Program-made: the position numbers and the translations under genes
Notes under the pieces: model-generated
The model's database searches: none
What the model was told of the DNA's origin: nothing
What the model saw: only the letters and a program-made list of their open reading frames with translations
Part shown: positions 12,132 through 23,826 of the stretch, piece by piece
Layout: each line of letters opens with the position of its first letter
How positions within the stretch are numbered: the stretch's first letter is position 1
Origin: Euptelea pleiosperma
Lineage: Eukaryota; Streptophyta; Magnoliopsida; Ranunculales; Eupteleaceae
Length of the DNA: 64,000 bases
Assembly: GCA_035048495.1 (NCBI GenBank)
Contig: CM068543.1
Coordinates: 29,935,751 to 29,999,750 of the forward strand
Reading direction: 5' to 3'

Positions 12132-13660
12132 ATGGATGTTGAACGGCCTCTATTCGAGACCTACTACAATTTTTTTGAAGATCTAGGAGATAACTCTGAG
12201 CACTGGTCTACCAATCCTGAGTGTCGTCATGACACTCCAGTCTCACAGAGTTCGATGGGACATGAAGCACAGGGCGATCCAGTGCTAAAATCCCTACTTA
12301 AGGATTTGAGAAACTCAGTTTCCGCCCTTGATGTTGCGGTCCAGAAGCCTGTTTATCACTCCACATCTGTGGGATATTTTCCTCATGTCCAAGAAGAGGT
12401 CTGTAATTTTAGTAAATTTGAACCTCCGCTGTAGACCTCCTACAATATCACGTATTATCTGGACAATGGAAGTCACGATAACTTTGGATGGGAACAACAG
12501 TCTTTTCCCCAGCAGAATCTGCAACAGGATATGTATCATTTCGAGTTTCACCAACCCTGTGGACAATATGATGGCCAGTACTCGCAGTCGCAGTACCAGC
12601 CAGATCCACAGACTGAATATTTTGGTCAACAATGGACCCCGCAGGATTTTCAGAGTCAGCAGATAGTCCCAGACTCACATCCATCATATAACTTTCATAC
12701 TCAGTCGGACTACATTCAAGAGTTGGCACCTCAGCTTCCTTTAGCTGAACCACCACAGTCTGCTACTAAACCTAGTCTAGAAGAACTCCTCTCGCAATAC
12801 ATTATCCAACAACAACACTCTATGAAGAGCTTGGAACACCGTCTATGTGAGTTAGAATCTGAAGGAGAGGAAGTCAACTTCAATAGCCAACCTATAGCTT
12901 ATCTAGAGGATAATACCATGGACACAGTCTATAATGAGGAGTCGCACAGCTGGACCAAGTACCAGACTTTACAAGAGGAAATTGAGGATGCTACAAATAA
13001 AGGATTGGACTACAATATTAATGAGCCAGAGTCTCCATCTTCGGTGACCTTCGAAGCACCGACTTCTGAACTTAGCTTAGAGGAATCATCTACTTCTGAT
13101 GCTTCATTGTTTGCACTTGAAGCAGACATTCCAGACACTGAGCACTGTCTAGATAGTGCAGTCCTAGTTGTTCTGGCCCCACCGTTCCTCACCGTCCTTG
13201 ATGCACACATTGGAAGTGGGGACGATAACATGTCGACGGCATTTTACAACCTCAAAGCAGAGGTTACCATTTTTAAACAGCCAACATACGTCGATATTGT
13301 CAATACACCATATGCCGAAGAGAGTCTTGTTCAGGACTTTCCCGAGGAAAAACTCTCCCAGTGTCAAAACACTTTGCGCCTGACTTCATCTTGGAGTCAG
13401 ACAATTATGATATTACTATTCTGCAGGAGTCTGCTCTATTCAGATACATTCCCGCTAAACTCAATGAGTTTACGGCTCTGCTAACTATGGTCAGAGAACC
13501 CACTACTCCTATCCTCTCAGTTTTTACTGAGAAGCTTCAATTCTTCCCTACTGAACTACATGCTTTTGCAGGGCTGCTTAGAGCACTTACTGTCCTTCTC
13601 TCAGTCTACACTGAGAGAGACCTGTTCTACACAGGTATACCTAGACAAGGGATAGGATAA
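12132..13660 (+). pseudogene. Gag-like frame of the Athila-like element, broken
   Basis: One frame runs from 12132 to 13484 with a single in-frame TAG at 12432. It then continues in another frame (13361-13660), implying a frameshift near 13360. The product would be about 500 residues and rich in Gln, Ser, Pro and acidic residues. Around 12769-12860 it reads SLEELLSQYIIQQQHS followed by a LEHRLCELESE heptad-like stretch, reminiscent of the 'SLEDLL...NLE.Q.GQL' segment near the end of Athila Gag proteins. No zinc knuckle and no retrotrans_gag core are recognisable. The first 100 residues (MDVERPLFETYY...) are not recognised. Calling it gag is an inference from position after the leader and from that short resemblance. 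Confidence 0.5.
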
Positions 13661-14307
13661 CAGTCGTTGTTCCACCTTAGAAGACTGCAGATTCACTCAG
13701 TCTCCTTGAGTTTTAACCTGGCTGGGGGTACTTGATATACCCCCATCATGTCTGGCTGAAGACATAAAACTTAGCGCTTTCGGAAAGGCAATTCCGGTAT
13801 TCCTAGAGTACATGAGTCTATATATTTGTTATTACTGTGATATTTCTGGACATGCAGGTACATTTATTCTTCAGATCATCAGGTACCACACACTGTCGAG
13901 TTTATGCCGACTTGGTAATATCCTCCTTGAACCTTTGCATCATCATTATCAATTTTTCATCATCTTTTGTCCCAGTCATGAGCACCGAGGACGGTGCTAT
14001 ATTTTGGTCGGGGGTGGGTTTTTAGCAAAACTCATGTTTTCATTTTGATAAAAAAAAATGATAAAAAAAAAAAGAAAAAAGAGAGAGAAACCTTGTATTT
14101 TTGGGTGTGATTTCATGTGATTTTCGAAAATGCCCTGACTTGATGAGTAAAAAGTTTCCGTAAAGTCTATTTATTGAAAATGATGTTTGTTTTGAAAAAA
14201 AAAACATTTATTAGCTCTTCATTCAGTTTGAAAGCAAACATTACTACAATGGATTGAAAAATCTTTGAAAACTCAGATTCAGCAAAAAAAAAAAAATGTT
14301 CACATAT
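13661..14307 (+). other. Internal non-coding region after the gag-like frame
   Basis: It contains 'gctgggggtacttgatata' near 13722 and 'caccgaggacggtgctatat' near 13983, followed by a G-rich stretch. Such motifs are common downstream of coding regions in Athila-like elements. A-runs occur at 14045-14075 and 14200-14300. Pol should lie before or here but is absent. Confidence 0.45.
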
Positions 14308-16965
14308 TGAAAGTAGGTTTTTTCCGCGTCGTTGGTTACGGAAACCCTAATTTCAACACATTTTTAATTGATCCGAGACATTTAACCTGTAAAATGGGCA
14401 ATTTTGCACAGTGGCTCGTGTCGGATGTCGATCCGCACTCGGGGTTAGCTTGCACAATTCAAGGACATAAAATGACAGATTTTAGCGAGAAATTTGCGGA
14501 AACAATTTATGGAGGGGTGAGAATGGTGATGAAAGTGAGATTAAAACATGCTTTTTATGTGGAAATTGATCACAAATAACTAATAACATCAATGACAATG
14601 ATTCAAAACACAAATATAATAATAAAATTCTAATTGATTAATCAAAATTCTGAGTTACAAAACGCTGCTTAATTGAAAATTGTTTTAAACATGATGACAT
14701 ACTTTCTAATAAAAGTTAATTAAGAGAAACTAGAGAGAGAAAAATGCTAGAGATAGAGAGAGTTATTAAGAGAGAGAAAGTTAGGGGAAGAGAGAGAAAG
14801 AAAGATTTTGGAGAGAAAGAAGATTAATGAGGGAAGATAGAAGATCACCTTTCAAGAACTTACCAATGGCAAAGGATCACCATGTTGGATCGGCAAATGG
14901 GCTGGTCGAGCACGGCGAGGAGATCCAGCCAAGTGATTGGTTGTAGGTAGTGCACGTGATGCACTATGAGGAGGCTACAGTAGCACGTGGAAGGACAAGG
15001 CTGGTGGTTGGCTTCAAGGTTTGCAGCGATGTGCAAGACTGGTGGCAGCAAGCGCAACCCTTAGACCAACGAATCAGGCTATGAAGATGGACTGGGGGGT
15101 GCATGGTGGAGACGATGGTGGTGGACTGTTGCAAGTTCGTCTAAGTGGATGTGCGGCAAGTGTATTCCGTGAAGGAGAAGGAGGAGAGTTGGGCACACTG
15201 GTGTTGCAACGGAGGAGCAACACCGTGGTTGAGATGGGAGGTGCATGCGGTGTGTTCTGCAATAGGTGGCCGGATCTCTGTGGTTGTTGCAGCAGGTGGA
15301 AGGCAATAGAACATTGCAGGCCGTCCAAGCGTGGAGATGCACGTTGGTGGAGAATGGTGAAGAGTTCACCAGCAGGTCGGAACGGTGGTGAAGACGTTGC
15401 TGCTGGCCGGAGGAGAAGAAGAAGAAGGAGAAGGGAGAAGAGAAGACGTTGCAGACCGCCTGTTTCACTGTGGAGGCGACACTTGGAGGAGCTGGTTCCG
15501 TGGTGCGCCAACCAGCCGGTGCTGGCTTGTGAGATCGTGGGAAGAGAGAGGGGCGGTAATGGACGGTGGAGCGCTGTTGCAGGTGGTGGTGGAGCACGAG
15601 GATGAAGAAGACGGTGGTTGCAGGCGGAGGAAATGGTGCTGCACACAGCAGCAAGGGGGAACGGATGAAGAAGAAGAAGAAGAAGAAGAAGAAGAAGAAG
15701 AAGAAGAAGAAGAAGAAGAAGAGGAGGAGGAAGCCTTACCAGACGGCCGGAGTTGCAGGCAACTCCGGTGAAGACATGAAGAAGATGAAGAAGAGGAGAA
15801 AGAGAAAGAAGAAAAAGAAGGAGAAGGAGGAGAGAAAAATGTTTAAAAATGATTTGGGGGAGGAGAGAAAGAGATTGGAGGGGGATTAGGGTTCAAACGA
15901 ACCCTTCTCCCTCCTCTTATAAAGCTCCCTATTTCCTTTAATGGAAATAGGGTATTTTTGAAATAAAAAAAATATATATATATATTTTTTTTAAGTAAAA
16001 GTCTACTTTTCCTTGGGGAATGTCCCCATTTAGTGGACCCCCCATTTTTTGAAATTTAATTAAAATTCTTTGGAAATTCACGGGGTCCACTAACTGGTCG
16101 AACAGCGGGTTGATGATGATGGGCCCGGCTACTGGCCCACATGGATTGATGATGTCCATCGTCTCACAAGATGATGTGACAGACAGTCTGATGGCGATCG
16201 GATGGATGGTGACTTGATTGGGACCCAGATTGGTAGATCAACGGATCTAGAGAGATCCAACGGTCCGTTTGAAGATCCAATGGTTCGATGGAAGATCCAA
16301 CGGTCAGAAAGCTAAGGGAGATGAGATAGAGCCGAAGGGTAGGAGTTCTGGAGTTAGGTTAGTAGATTCGAGGATCTAGAGATGAAGAGAGAGAGAGAAT
16401 AAGGAGAGATGAGAGAGAAAGTATAAAAAAAAATGGAGAAAAGTATTGGCAGAGGGTCTGGAACCCTGGTCTTCACTGTGACCATCCTCACGCTTCTCCA
16501 GTAGAGTAGGCTATCATTTTTTGCTGACTCATGTGGCTTTAACCGTTTTGGTCCGTCTCTTGGTCATTGGCTCTCCTGCTCTCTCCGTTCTTTGGGCTGA
16601 CTTTTTGGTCCTCTTATTCAGCTCATATTTGGCCAATATCTTCTAGTCATAGCATGTGGGCTCTTTAAGCTTTCATAATGGGCTTTCCTGATCGATGTGG
16701 GCTCGCAAGTCTCGAGAATTGTCCCATCGGGGTTTCTTGCGACAGAAGAAGCGCGTAATGAGACTCTATCAGAATGACTACATGTCTAGACTTCCGAAAA
16801 TGTGTTTAATGCATGCAAATATATCATTTCGTCCAGAAAAGTGTGTTCTACACAACACAAGAGACTCTTACGTAGAAAAGTAGATAAATAGAGTATTTTA
16901 CGTAGGAGAATGCAATAACGCTAAAAGGATAATTGCTTAAAATAAGCACTTTTGAGCGAATATTA
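14308..16965 (-). mobile_element. Solo Gypsy LTR inserted in the Athila-like element
   Basis: It is a minus-oriented LTR related to 8950-10589. Its plus-strand start TGAAAGTAGG is the complement of an LTR end, and its plus-strand end (about 16935-16965) is the complement of TRATATTCGCTCAAAAG. The 5-bp CATAT flanks it on both sides (14303-14307 and 16966-16970). At 2658 bp it is longer than the 1640-bp LTRs. Open frames at 15021-15654 on both strands and the E/K-rich frames at 15385-15889 come from simple-sequence tracts and are not called genes. Confidence 0.8.
15667..15722 (+). repeat. (GAA)n microsatellite
   Basis: An almost perfect run of GAA triplets, continuing into GAG triplets. It encodes the poly-Glu and poly-Lys runs of spurious frames here. 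In LTR sense it is a CTT-rich tract. Confidence 0.9.
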
Positions 16966-16970
16966 CATAT

Positions 16971-18268
16971 CAACGTCAGAATTATCCGAAGTTTAGCTTA
17001 TCCAGAGATCCAAGAAGAACAAGTGTGGAGACCTAACCCAGTGAGCTTTTGAGCTTTTCATTATTTCTTAGGGTTTTAAATTATTCTGAGTCACAAGATG
17101 ACTCACAATTCTTCAAGTCCCCTAATATTTCCATTGAGCGGTCTCATTAACCTTTGCTTTGGTCATGGAACTCAGAACGACATCAAATTCGGATTATTAC
17201 ATAAAGAACCTTCTCTATATTCATTTGAGACATCGAAGATGAAAGTACAAATCCTAAAAAATGATATAGGCCATCTTTCTAACCAATCAGACTTTTTAGC
17301 TTCCCTAACATCTATACCGTTAGAAACTATTTTTGAGCCTTTTGATGAAAACCTTTTCTTGTTAAACCCATCAACCAAAAACCCAATCCCAAAAAGAGTT
17401 CAATACGATAACCTACTTCTGAGAGGGATCAAAGAGTATTTGGTATGATTACACCAAGAAAAGAAAAGAAAACAAATGGTTTGTGCTGAAAAGAAACATG
17501 ATAAAAAAAAAAAGAATGAAAGGAAAAAGAATTTGAAAAAGGTTGAAGAATATCCAAAAAGACAAAAAAATTGGAAAAAGGAAAGAAGAAAAATCAAGAA
17601 AATATTACCCCTGGGAAAAATTGCAAAGAACAGTGAGATACCCTCTCAGAATTTTTGAATACCAGAATATCTTTCTTTTCTGAACCTATCCTAAGCCTTA
17701 ATATAACCTATATAAGTCCTATTTGATTCTAGATTTGTACCATCATCAAGTGTGGAGAATGGAGAAAAGAGAAATTATAGAGTTTGATCTGACGTTCTTA
17801 AGTGATATGACATTCCAATCATGAGATCTTAAATCTTCTTATATCCTCCATTCAAGAACTATATATGTGAGACGTTTGCCAGTTTTTATATTCATCTCCT
17901 CACATATAGTTTGAGAGAAAAGTATAAAACCATTTCTGAGTGATTCACTTCTGAGTGGTATACAAGTGAGGATTGAGGTCGAGGCATAGAGTCTCTAAGG
18001 AGATCCAGATATCTCTACTGCCAAATAAGGATGACGTTGAACACACACACACGCTGAGTCTGAGTAATCTTTTGTTTGAAGGTCCATTTGTAGAAGTGTT
18101 GCATTTTGCTCATTAGTTCTAATTTGTGAATGATTTCTTGCATCCTTAAAATAATCTGACAAAACGGAGTTTTTTCTGAGTAATGCAAATAAGTTTTCTA
18201 GCATGTTATGCCTAGCCCTCTTTCGCTCACTTATTTCGTAATAATTGCCAAGGATTGGCAATATGCTA
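16971..18268 (+). other. 3' internal region with an unrecognised 116-residue frame
   Basis: The only frame of note is 17098-17448, MTHNSSSPLIFPL..., 116 residues. It is hydrophilic, with no signal peptide, membrane span or motif recognised. It is followed by a lysine-rich low-complexity stretch (17476-17655). The remainder to the polypurine tract is AT-rich. Its position, last before the 3' LTR, is where some Athila elements carry extra frames or long 3' untranslated regions. There is no evidence that it is translated. Confidence 0.4.
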
Positions 18269-18279
18269 GTTGGGGGTTG
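18269..18279 (+). other. Polypurine tract of the Athila-like element
   Basis: GTTGGGGGTTG lies directly before the TG of the 3' LTR, the expected site for plus-strand priming. Confidence 0.65.
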
Positions 18280-19952
18280 TGATATTCACTCAAAAGTGCT
18301 TATTTTAAGCCATTATCCTTATAGCGATGTCGCATTCTCCTACGTAAAACTTGTCTTTTTGTCGACTTTTCCATATAAAAATTTCTTCCATTGCGTAGAA
18401 CGCATTCTTTAGACGAAAATCGACTATTTGCATGAAATATACGCATTTCGGATAGTCCAGTATCAAGCCGTTTTAGTTGAATCTCATTACGCGCTTTTTC
18501 ACTTGTAGGAGACCCTATCGGGCGATTCTCGAGGACTGGCGGGCCCACGATCAACCATAGAAGACTTCTATCAAAGCTTAAATAGTCAACATACTAGGAT
18601 AAAAAGATAGAAGACATGTACGGGCAAAGCTAGAGGATCGTAGAGCCGGAACAAGGACTAAGAGAGAGAATAGCTGGAGACCAAGAGAAGGACTTAGGTG
18701 TTAAATGCCACACCAATTGACATCAAAGGATAAGTTTGACTTATTGGTGGAGCGGACGAGAGAGAATAAAGAAGACCAGGGTTCAAGACCCTCCAATATT
18801 TTTATTTTTATATTTTTCTCTCACCTTTCTCCTATTTCTCTCTTTATCTATCTATCTTGGCCCATGACCTAAGCCCATGACCTAAGCCCATGACCCATGA
18901 TCCATGACCCATGCCCATACCCATGACCCATGCCCATACCCATACCCATGACCCATGCCCATGCCCATGACCCATGACCCATGCTCATTACCCATGCTCA
19001 TGCCCATTTACAACAACAAGAGAGAATTGGTCTCACTTGACCGATTCTTCTCTGCCCCATATCTCTCTATCCTAGTCACTCTCTCTCTCATCTAACTAAC
19101 CCATTCCCAACCGTTGGATCTCTCTAGATCCAACGGTCATCATTTTTACAACAAGAAAAAAGAAAAAAAGAAAAGTCTATAAGAGATCTACGATCTCTCC
19201 TTCTTGGGTTGGTTCCCTCCCCCTTCTCTTCCTCTCTTTCTTCTCTCTTTCTTTCTCTTTTTCTTCACCCTTCTTCTCTGGCGAGCTCACCATTAACGCC
19301 TCCACCTCGAAGTGCAAAGCGTCAAACAGCAACGTCTCCTTGCTGTCCATTCCATTCGCCACAATCAAAGGCTACAATCCTCAATCTTATTGAGTTCTAT
19401 CCAATAGAAGTTGCACCATTTACCTCTTCAATGGTAAGCTTCTCTCTAATTCATCTCTCTAACCTTCCTACCTTCTTTCACTCTCTTCTTTCCCTCTCTA
19501 CCTTTACATGCTTTCTAGGGTAATATTTTAATGGCTTTCTAGATTAATTTGGTTTAATGTTATTTCCGTTGTAAAGCATTTGAACAAGCATTGTAAGCAT
19601 TTATTTTTAGTTTAATGAACAAGTTTTAAATTCAAGTTTAAGTTGTTTTCATTTATTTAGTTTTTCATTCTCGTTTCTCTTATGTTTTTTTTCATTCTAA
19701 TAGTTTTAACAACAATCTCAAACATATTTTAAAACAACCTCTACCATTCTCACCCTTCCATTTATTCTGAGCATTTTCTGATTATTCTTGTTTCTTATTG
19801 TGCTAACTAATCCCGAGTGCGGACGATATCCGACACGAGCCACTGTGCAAGTCTACTTATTTGCAGATTAAGTGAACCAATTCGGAGAAATTACAAATAT
19901 TATTGAAATCAAGGGTTTCCGATCCAACGACACGGGAAAAACCCTAATTTCA
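18280..19952 (+). repeat. 3' LTR of the Athila-like element
   Basis: It is 1673 bp and nearly identical to 8950-10589. It ends in TAATTTCA at 19952, followed by the GGCGG duplication. The ACCCATG minisatellite is longer than in the 5' LTR. Confidence 0.88.
18859..19007 (+). repeat. ACCCATG-type minisatellite in the 3' LTR
   Basis: It is the expanded counterpart of 9528-9650, with extra CCCATACCCATGA-like units. Confidence 0.8.
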
Positions 19953-21083
19953 GGCGGCTCATTGCTGCTCAAAAACCAGCTGGATCCTCATACAGATGGG
20001 CAAGGATTGGTTGGAGAAGGGTGTCGGCTAGGGTTTGAGGGAAGAGAGAGGGTGGAGAGAAAATGATAGAATGAGGGAGAGTTGAGAGGGGTGGTAGAGA
20101 TAGTCGGAACCCTTTTTCTCTTTTTCTTCTTCTTTATATGGTGAGGGAACTATCCCCCTTTTATGGTTTTCTCTTTTGGGGGAGTAGACTTGTTATTTAG
20201 GTGGAGAAGTAGGGAGAGGTGATTGACACCTAGCACGGACCCCACCTTTAGCAACTTAGCAAGTGGCTGCTACCTCTAGCAACTTAGCAAGTGGCTGCCA
20301 CTTTTGCTCATGGGCTTGCTGCCATTGCATATGGACCCCACCTTACTGTTGCTCTACTCTTTGGCCCACCATCTTGCTGGCCCATAATTAACTTTGTTGT
20401 CCACTCTTTGGCCCACCATTCAGCAACCTTACTCAAGCCCAAACAACTTCATTTTACACCATTTGATCTTTGTGGTCCAGCAACCACTTCACTTGAATCA
20501 GCCACCAACATGTCTTAAATGCTTCACAAATGCTGCCATCTACCATTTTGGAAACATGCCAAAAATGTCATCTTCAGGTGCATGTTTTCAGTTACAAAGC
20601 CCATGTGGCCCACAAGTGTCCATACATTAGTCCAATGCGTTGGCCCACCACTCAGGATGGTCTATTAATAATTTTTGGCCTGACTATCTGTCAATCACAA
20701 CAACGGTGATTCAAAGATTGAGTGCTCCGTGCATGCCATATGATCGTATAACATTATATCTCGATTATGCCGATGAATTTCCTTTCTTATGATGCAATTC
20801 CTTGGAATGTAAACTTGTGATTCACCATTATGGGTCCATATCTTCTTTGGCATTATTTGATGATCCATTTCCAATTCCATCGGACTATTTGCATTTGGCC
20901 CACTAGCTTGGCAATGGGCTCTTATACATGGGCATCGATCTTGAGTCTCTTGAATTTGCATTTCGACACTCTTTTGTGAGCCCCGGGTTTGATCACCTCT
21001 TCGCCATTCTTTTTATGTCATTACCTACATTTTGATCTATGCTGGTCCTTCTACATTTAATATCTGCCCTTGTGGTTCGTTGA
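19953..21083 (-). mobile_element. Solo Gypsy LTR (outer layer), second piece
   Basis: It continues the LTR broken at 8949. It starts with the second GGCGG copy and runs to GTTGA (21079-21083), where another solo LTR interrupts. The sequence is non-coding. The frames at 20291-20630 have no recognisable domain. Confidence 0.65.
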
Positions 21084-23348
21084 TGTCACGCCCCGAATCC
21101 GGGTGTCCAAACCCGATCCAAATGCCCGTGGGTCAACTTGTTTAGCTAAGATCCAGGGTGTGATAAAAAATAATAATTTGAAACATTCCAAAATAATTTA
21201 AAATATTTTATAAATTAAAATATTTTTTTTATATAGTAAAATACTAATTTAGTGGGTTGGGAGAGTAGCATTGAAGAAAAACTAGGTTATGGGTATTTTT
21301 GAGTATATACATAAATTCAACGATTTAGAAAATAGTCCATATCTTTCAAATGGAGTATAATTTCACCAACTAAGAAATTGACATACAAAAAATCTCACCC
21401 AATATCCACTCACAAAAATTCTACTTATCAAATCAAACTAACCATTTAATCTCGTTATCGAAGGGTAATTATGTTATGATGGAAAACATGCATCCGTCTA
21501 TTTGCTCTTCAATAAAATTGTCTTATCATATGATCAAATGTTCTCAAACACATCAAAGTAAAATAAATGGCTAGATTTAGATCTTCATATTCAAATCTGG
21601 ATCTTCTTTGAATTCAATGTCCTCAATCCCTTCATCCATGGTGGTGAATGACTCATCAGTAGAGTAAGTTGATTAAAAATCATGAGTGATGACGCCCAGT
21701 AATTCCACGTGTACCATGGTGTACAGACGAATATATGTACAGACATAAGCAATAAATGATCACGGTGAAGATGATATCAATAGTCATGAATAATGGCATA
21801 AGAATAATGCACCATCAAAAAGATTAATTATTGGAGTTTCTATTTTTCACTTGACCCGACCAATGAGAGATTTTTAAATCAATCCGGCCAACGGATTGAC
21901 TATTGATCCAACCAACGGAAATAAGTATAAACCGACCAATGGTAGAAATAGCAGACCGGCCAACAGTCAAAATATTTGATCAATGATCAAAAATGATTTT
22001 CTTTCTCGTCTTCTCATTCAATCATCGTAAGTGATGATGAAAATATATGGATGATCATAGAAAATAACATTATCAAAAAAGTCACATTAACATGGTAATG
22101 AACATAGTTGAATCTTATATCAAAAGAAGCGCATTTAGTCCTAGATCAACAAGTTTAGAACAAGATCAATCACATCATGTTGAGGTTCCTAGATTCACAT
22201 AAACATAGATCAATACAATCATAGCACCACAATAAAAATACACCAATGAACACAAATTGAATATGAAAGTAATTTATTCTTGTACAGTACTTACATTTTC
22301 TTCTTCTTTCTTGACTTGAGCACTCTTTCTTCAATAATGAAGGAAAAACCAGAGTTTTTGAGAGAAATTTTGATTAAGACATTTTTTTTCACTATTGGGG
22401 CTTTGTCAGTGTTGACCAAAATCTTCCATTCATTTGCTAAAAATAAAAGATGCTTTATAACAAATCTTTAGTAATTCTTTTTATGTCATTCTTTTAAAAG
22501 TAAATATTCTTTTAAATTAAATAATTATTTAATATAAGTTGGTAAGTTTCTATTAATTGTTTAGCAATGAATTATCTCTAATGTTAGAATTTTCTATTTA
22601 CTTATTATTACAAAGTTTCTAAGAATGAAGATTGAAAATCTTTCTTTATTGACTTAATTGTTAAATTTTGTATAGAAATATTTGATATGTCAAATAGTTA
22701 AATGTTGATTTCTATGTACGATTGATGTTTTCTAGTTGTCATATCAATTGCCAAAAGTACAGGATTTTTAGCTAAATCCATTAAAGATAATGTTGTGTTA
22801 CACTATTACTAAAATTAACCCATGATTAAAGGTTTCTAAAATTTTAAATTTTCTACACTTAATTTCCTTAAAAGATAAAAGAAGTATTGTATTTTACCAA
22901 GTATGGAATACAAAAGATTTATTATAAATTGAACTAGATCATTTATATTATTAAGATGATGTGGCATTTTCATCTTTTATTTAATTAATTAATTATTAAT
23001 TTTAAAAAATACTTCTCTTCACTTAATATTACTAATACGCCTTTATTATACCTTATATGAACTTACATACCAATTATATGGTCTACAAGAAGTGTAACCT
23101 ACCCCAAGTACTCCGTAGGGTCTACTCCAACTCAATTTAATTATGAAAAGATATTTAATTACGCGCAAATTCACTTATGGAGTTAATTAGTGCATTATTG
23201 ATATTCAATCATAAAAACCCTAAAATTACCATTCTATTGTCCGAATTTTTCTTGCTAGAATCTTTAAGTCAAAAAAATTTGCTAGTTAGTGACCAAATTA
23301 TGCTTATGAATTATATTAATACTCCGAATAAAAGTTCAGGGTATTACA
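21084..23348 (-). mobile_element. Solo LTR of a Del/Tekay-like Gypsy element
   Basis: The plus strand begins TGTCACGCCCCGAATCC and ends AGGGTATTACA. The duplication GTTGA is perfect on both sides (21079-21083 and 23349-23353). Comparison with 54396-58365 shows it lies in minus orientation: its complement starts TGTAATACCC and ends GGGGCGTGACA. It is 2265 bp, AT-rich and without coding capacity. The Del/Tekay assignment rests on the CACGCCCCG-type terminus and the methionine-tRNA primer site beside the related LTR. Confidence 0.8.
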
Positions 23349-23791
23349 GTTGACTTGGCCCATTAGCCCATCTGTCTTCAGATTTCTCAAATCGTGGCTT
23401 GCCACTAGTCCACTAGTCTTTCACTTGGTCGTTCTTCAACTTCGCCAACTCTACTGTCTTGGTTCACCTTTTTATCCCTTATGGTTCACTGATCTTTTAT
23501 CGTGATTTTCGTGGTTGATCGCGGGCCAGCCAATCTCGAGAATCATCTGATCTGGTTTCTTACAATAACGAGAAGCTCGTGATGAGCCTTAATCAGAACA
23601 GATTTATATCTAGACTTTCAGAAATGTGTTTAATGTATGCAAATATACCATTTCGTTCAGAAAAAGTGTGTTCTACGCAACAGAAGAGACTCTTATATAG
23701 AAAAGTTGATAAATAGAGCAGTTTTACGTAGGAGAGTACAATAACGCTAAAAGGATAATTGCTTAAAATAAGCACTTTTGAGCAAATATCA
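23349..23791 (-). mobile_element. Solo Gypsy LTR (outer layer), third piece
   Basis: It ends with the complement of TGATATTTGCTCAAAAG at 23791, followed by TATAT (23792-23796), which matches 7757-7761. It aligns with the 16560-16965 part of the inner solo LTR. Together the three pieces form one LTR of about 2.76 kb. Confidence 0.75.
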
Positions 23792-23826
23792 TATATCATG
23801 TTTTTTCGATCTGCATTGGATAAGGC

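Larger units (their letters stand above)
8950..19952 (+). mobile_element. Complete Athila-like Gypsy retrotransposon lacking pol
   Basis: Two LTRs in the same orientation (8950-10589 and 18280-19952) start TGATATTCAC and end TAATTTCA. They are flanked by the 5-bp duplication GGCGG (8945-8949 and 19953-19957). A primer-binding site TGGCGCCGCTGCC follows the 5' LTR and a G-rich polypurine tract precedes the 3' LTR. The primer-site type and long LTRs are typical of Athila-group elements. The interior carries one damaged gag-like frame but no reverse transcriptase, RNase H or integrase. The element was therefore non-autonomous or lost pol before or after insertion. An inverted solo LTR of the same family sits inside at 14308-16965. 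The LTRs differ by scattered single bases and by minisatellite length, which suggests a fairly recent insertion. Confidence 0.88.

Noticed and set aside
12315..12756. 100-112-residue frames on both strands over the gag-like frame
   Set aside because: Shadows of the longer plus-strand frame at 12132-13484.
15021..15889. Long overlapping frames on both strands (190-194 residues) and E/K-rich frames
   Set aside because: They lie in a solo LTR and arise from GC-rich and (GAA)n low-complexity sequence. Frames of similar length on opposite strands with no domains are not credible genes.
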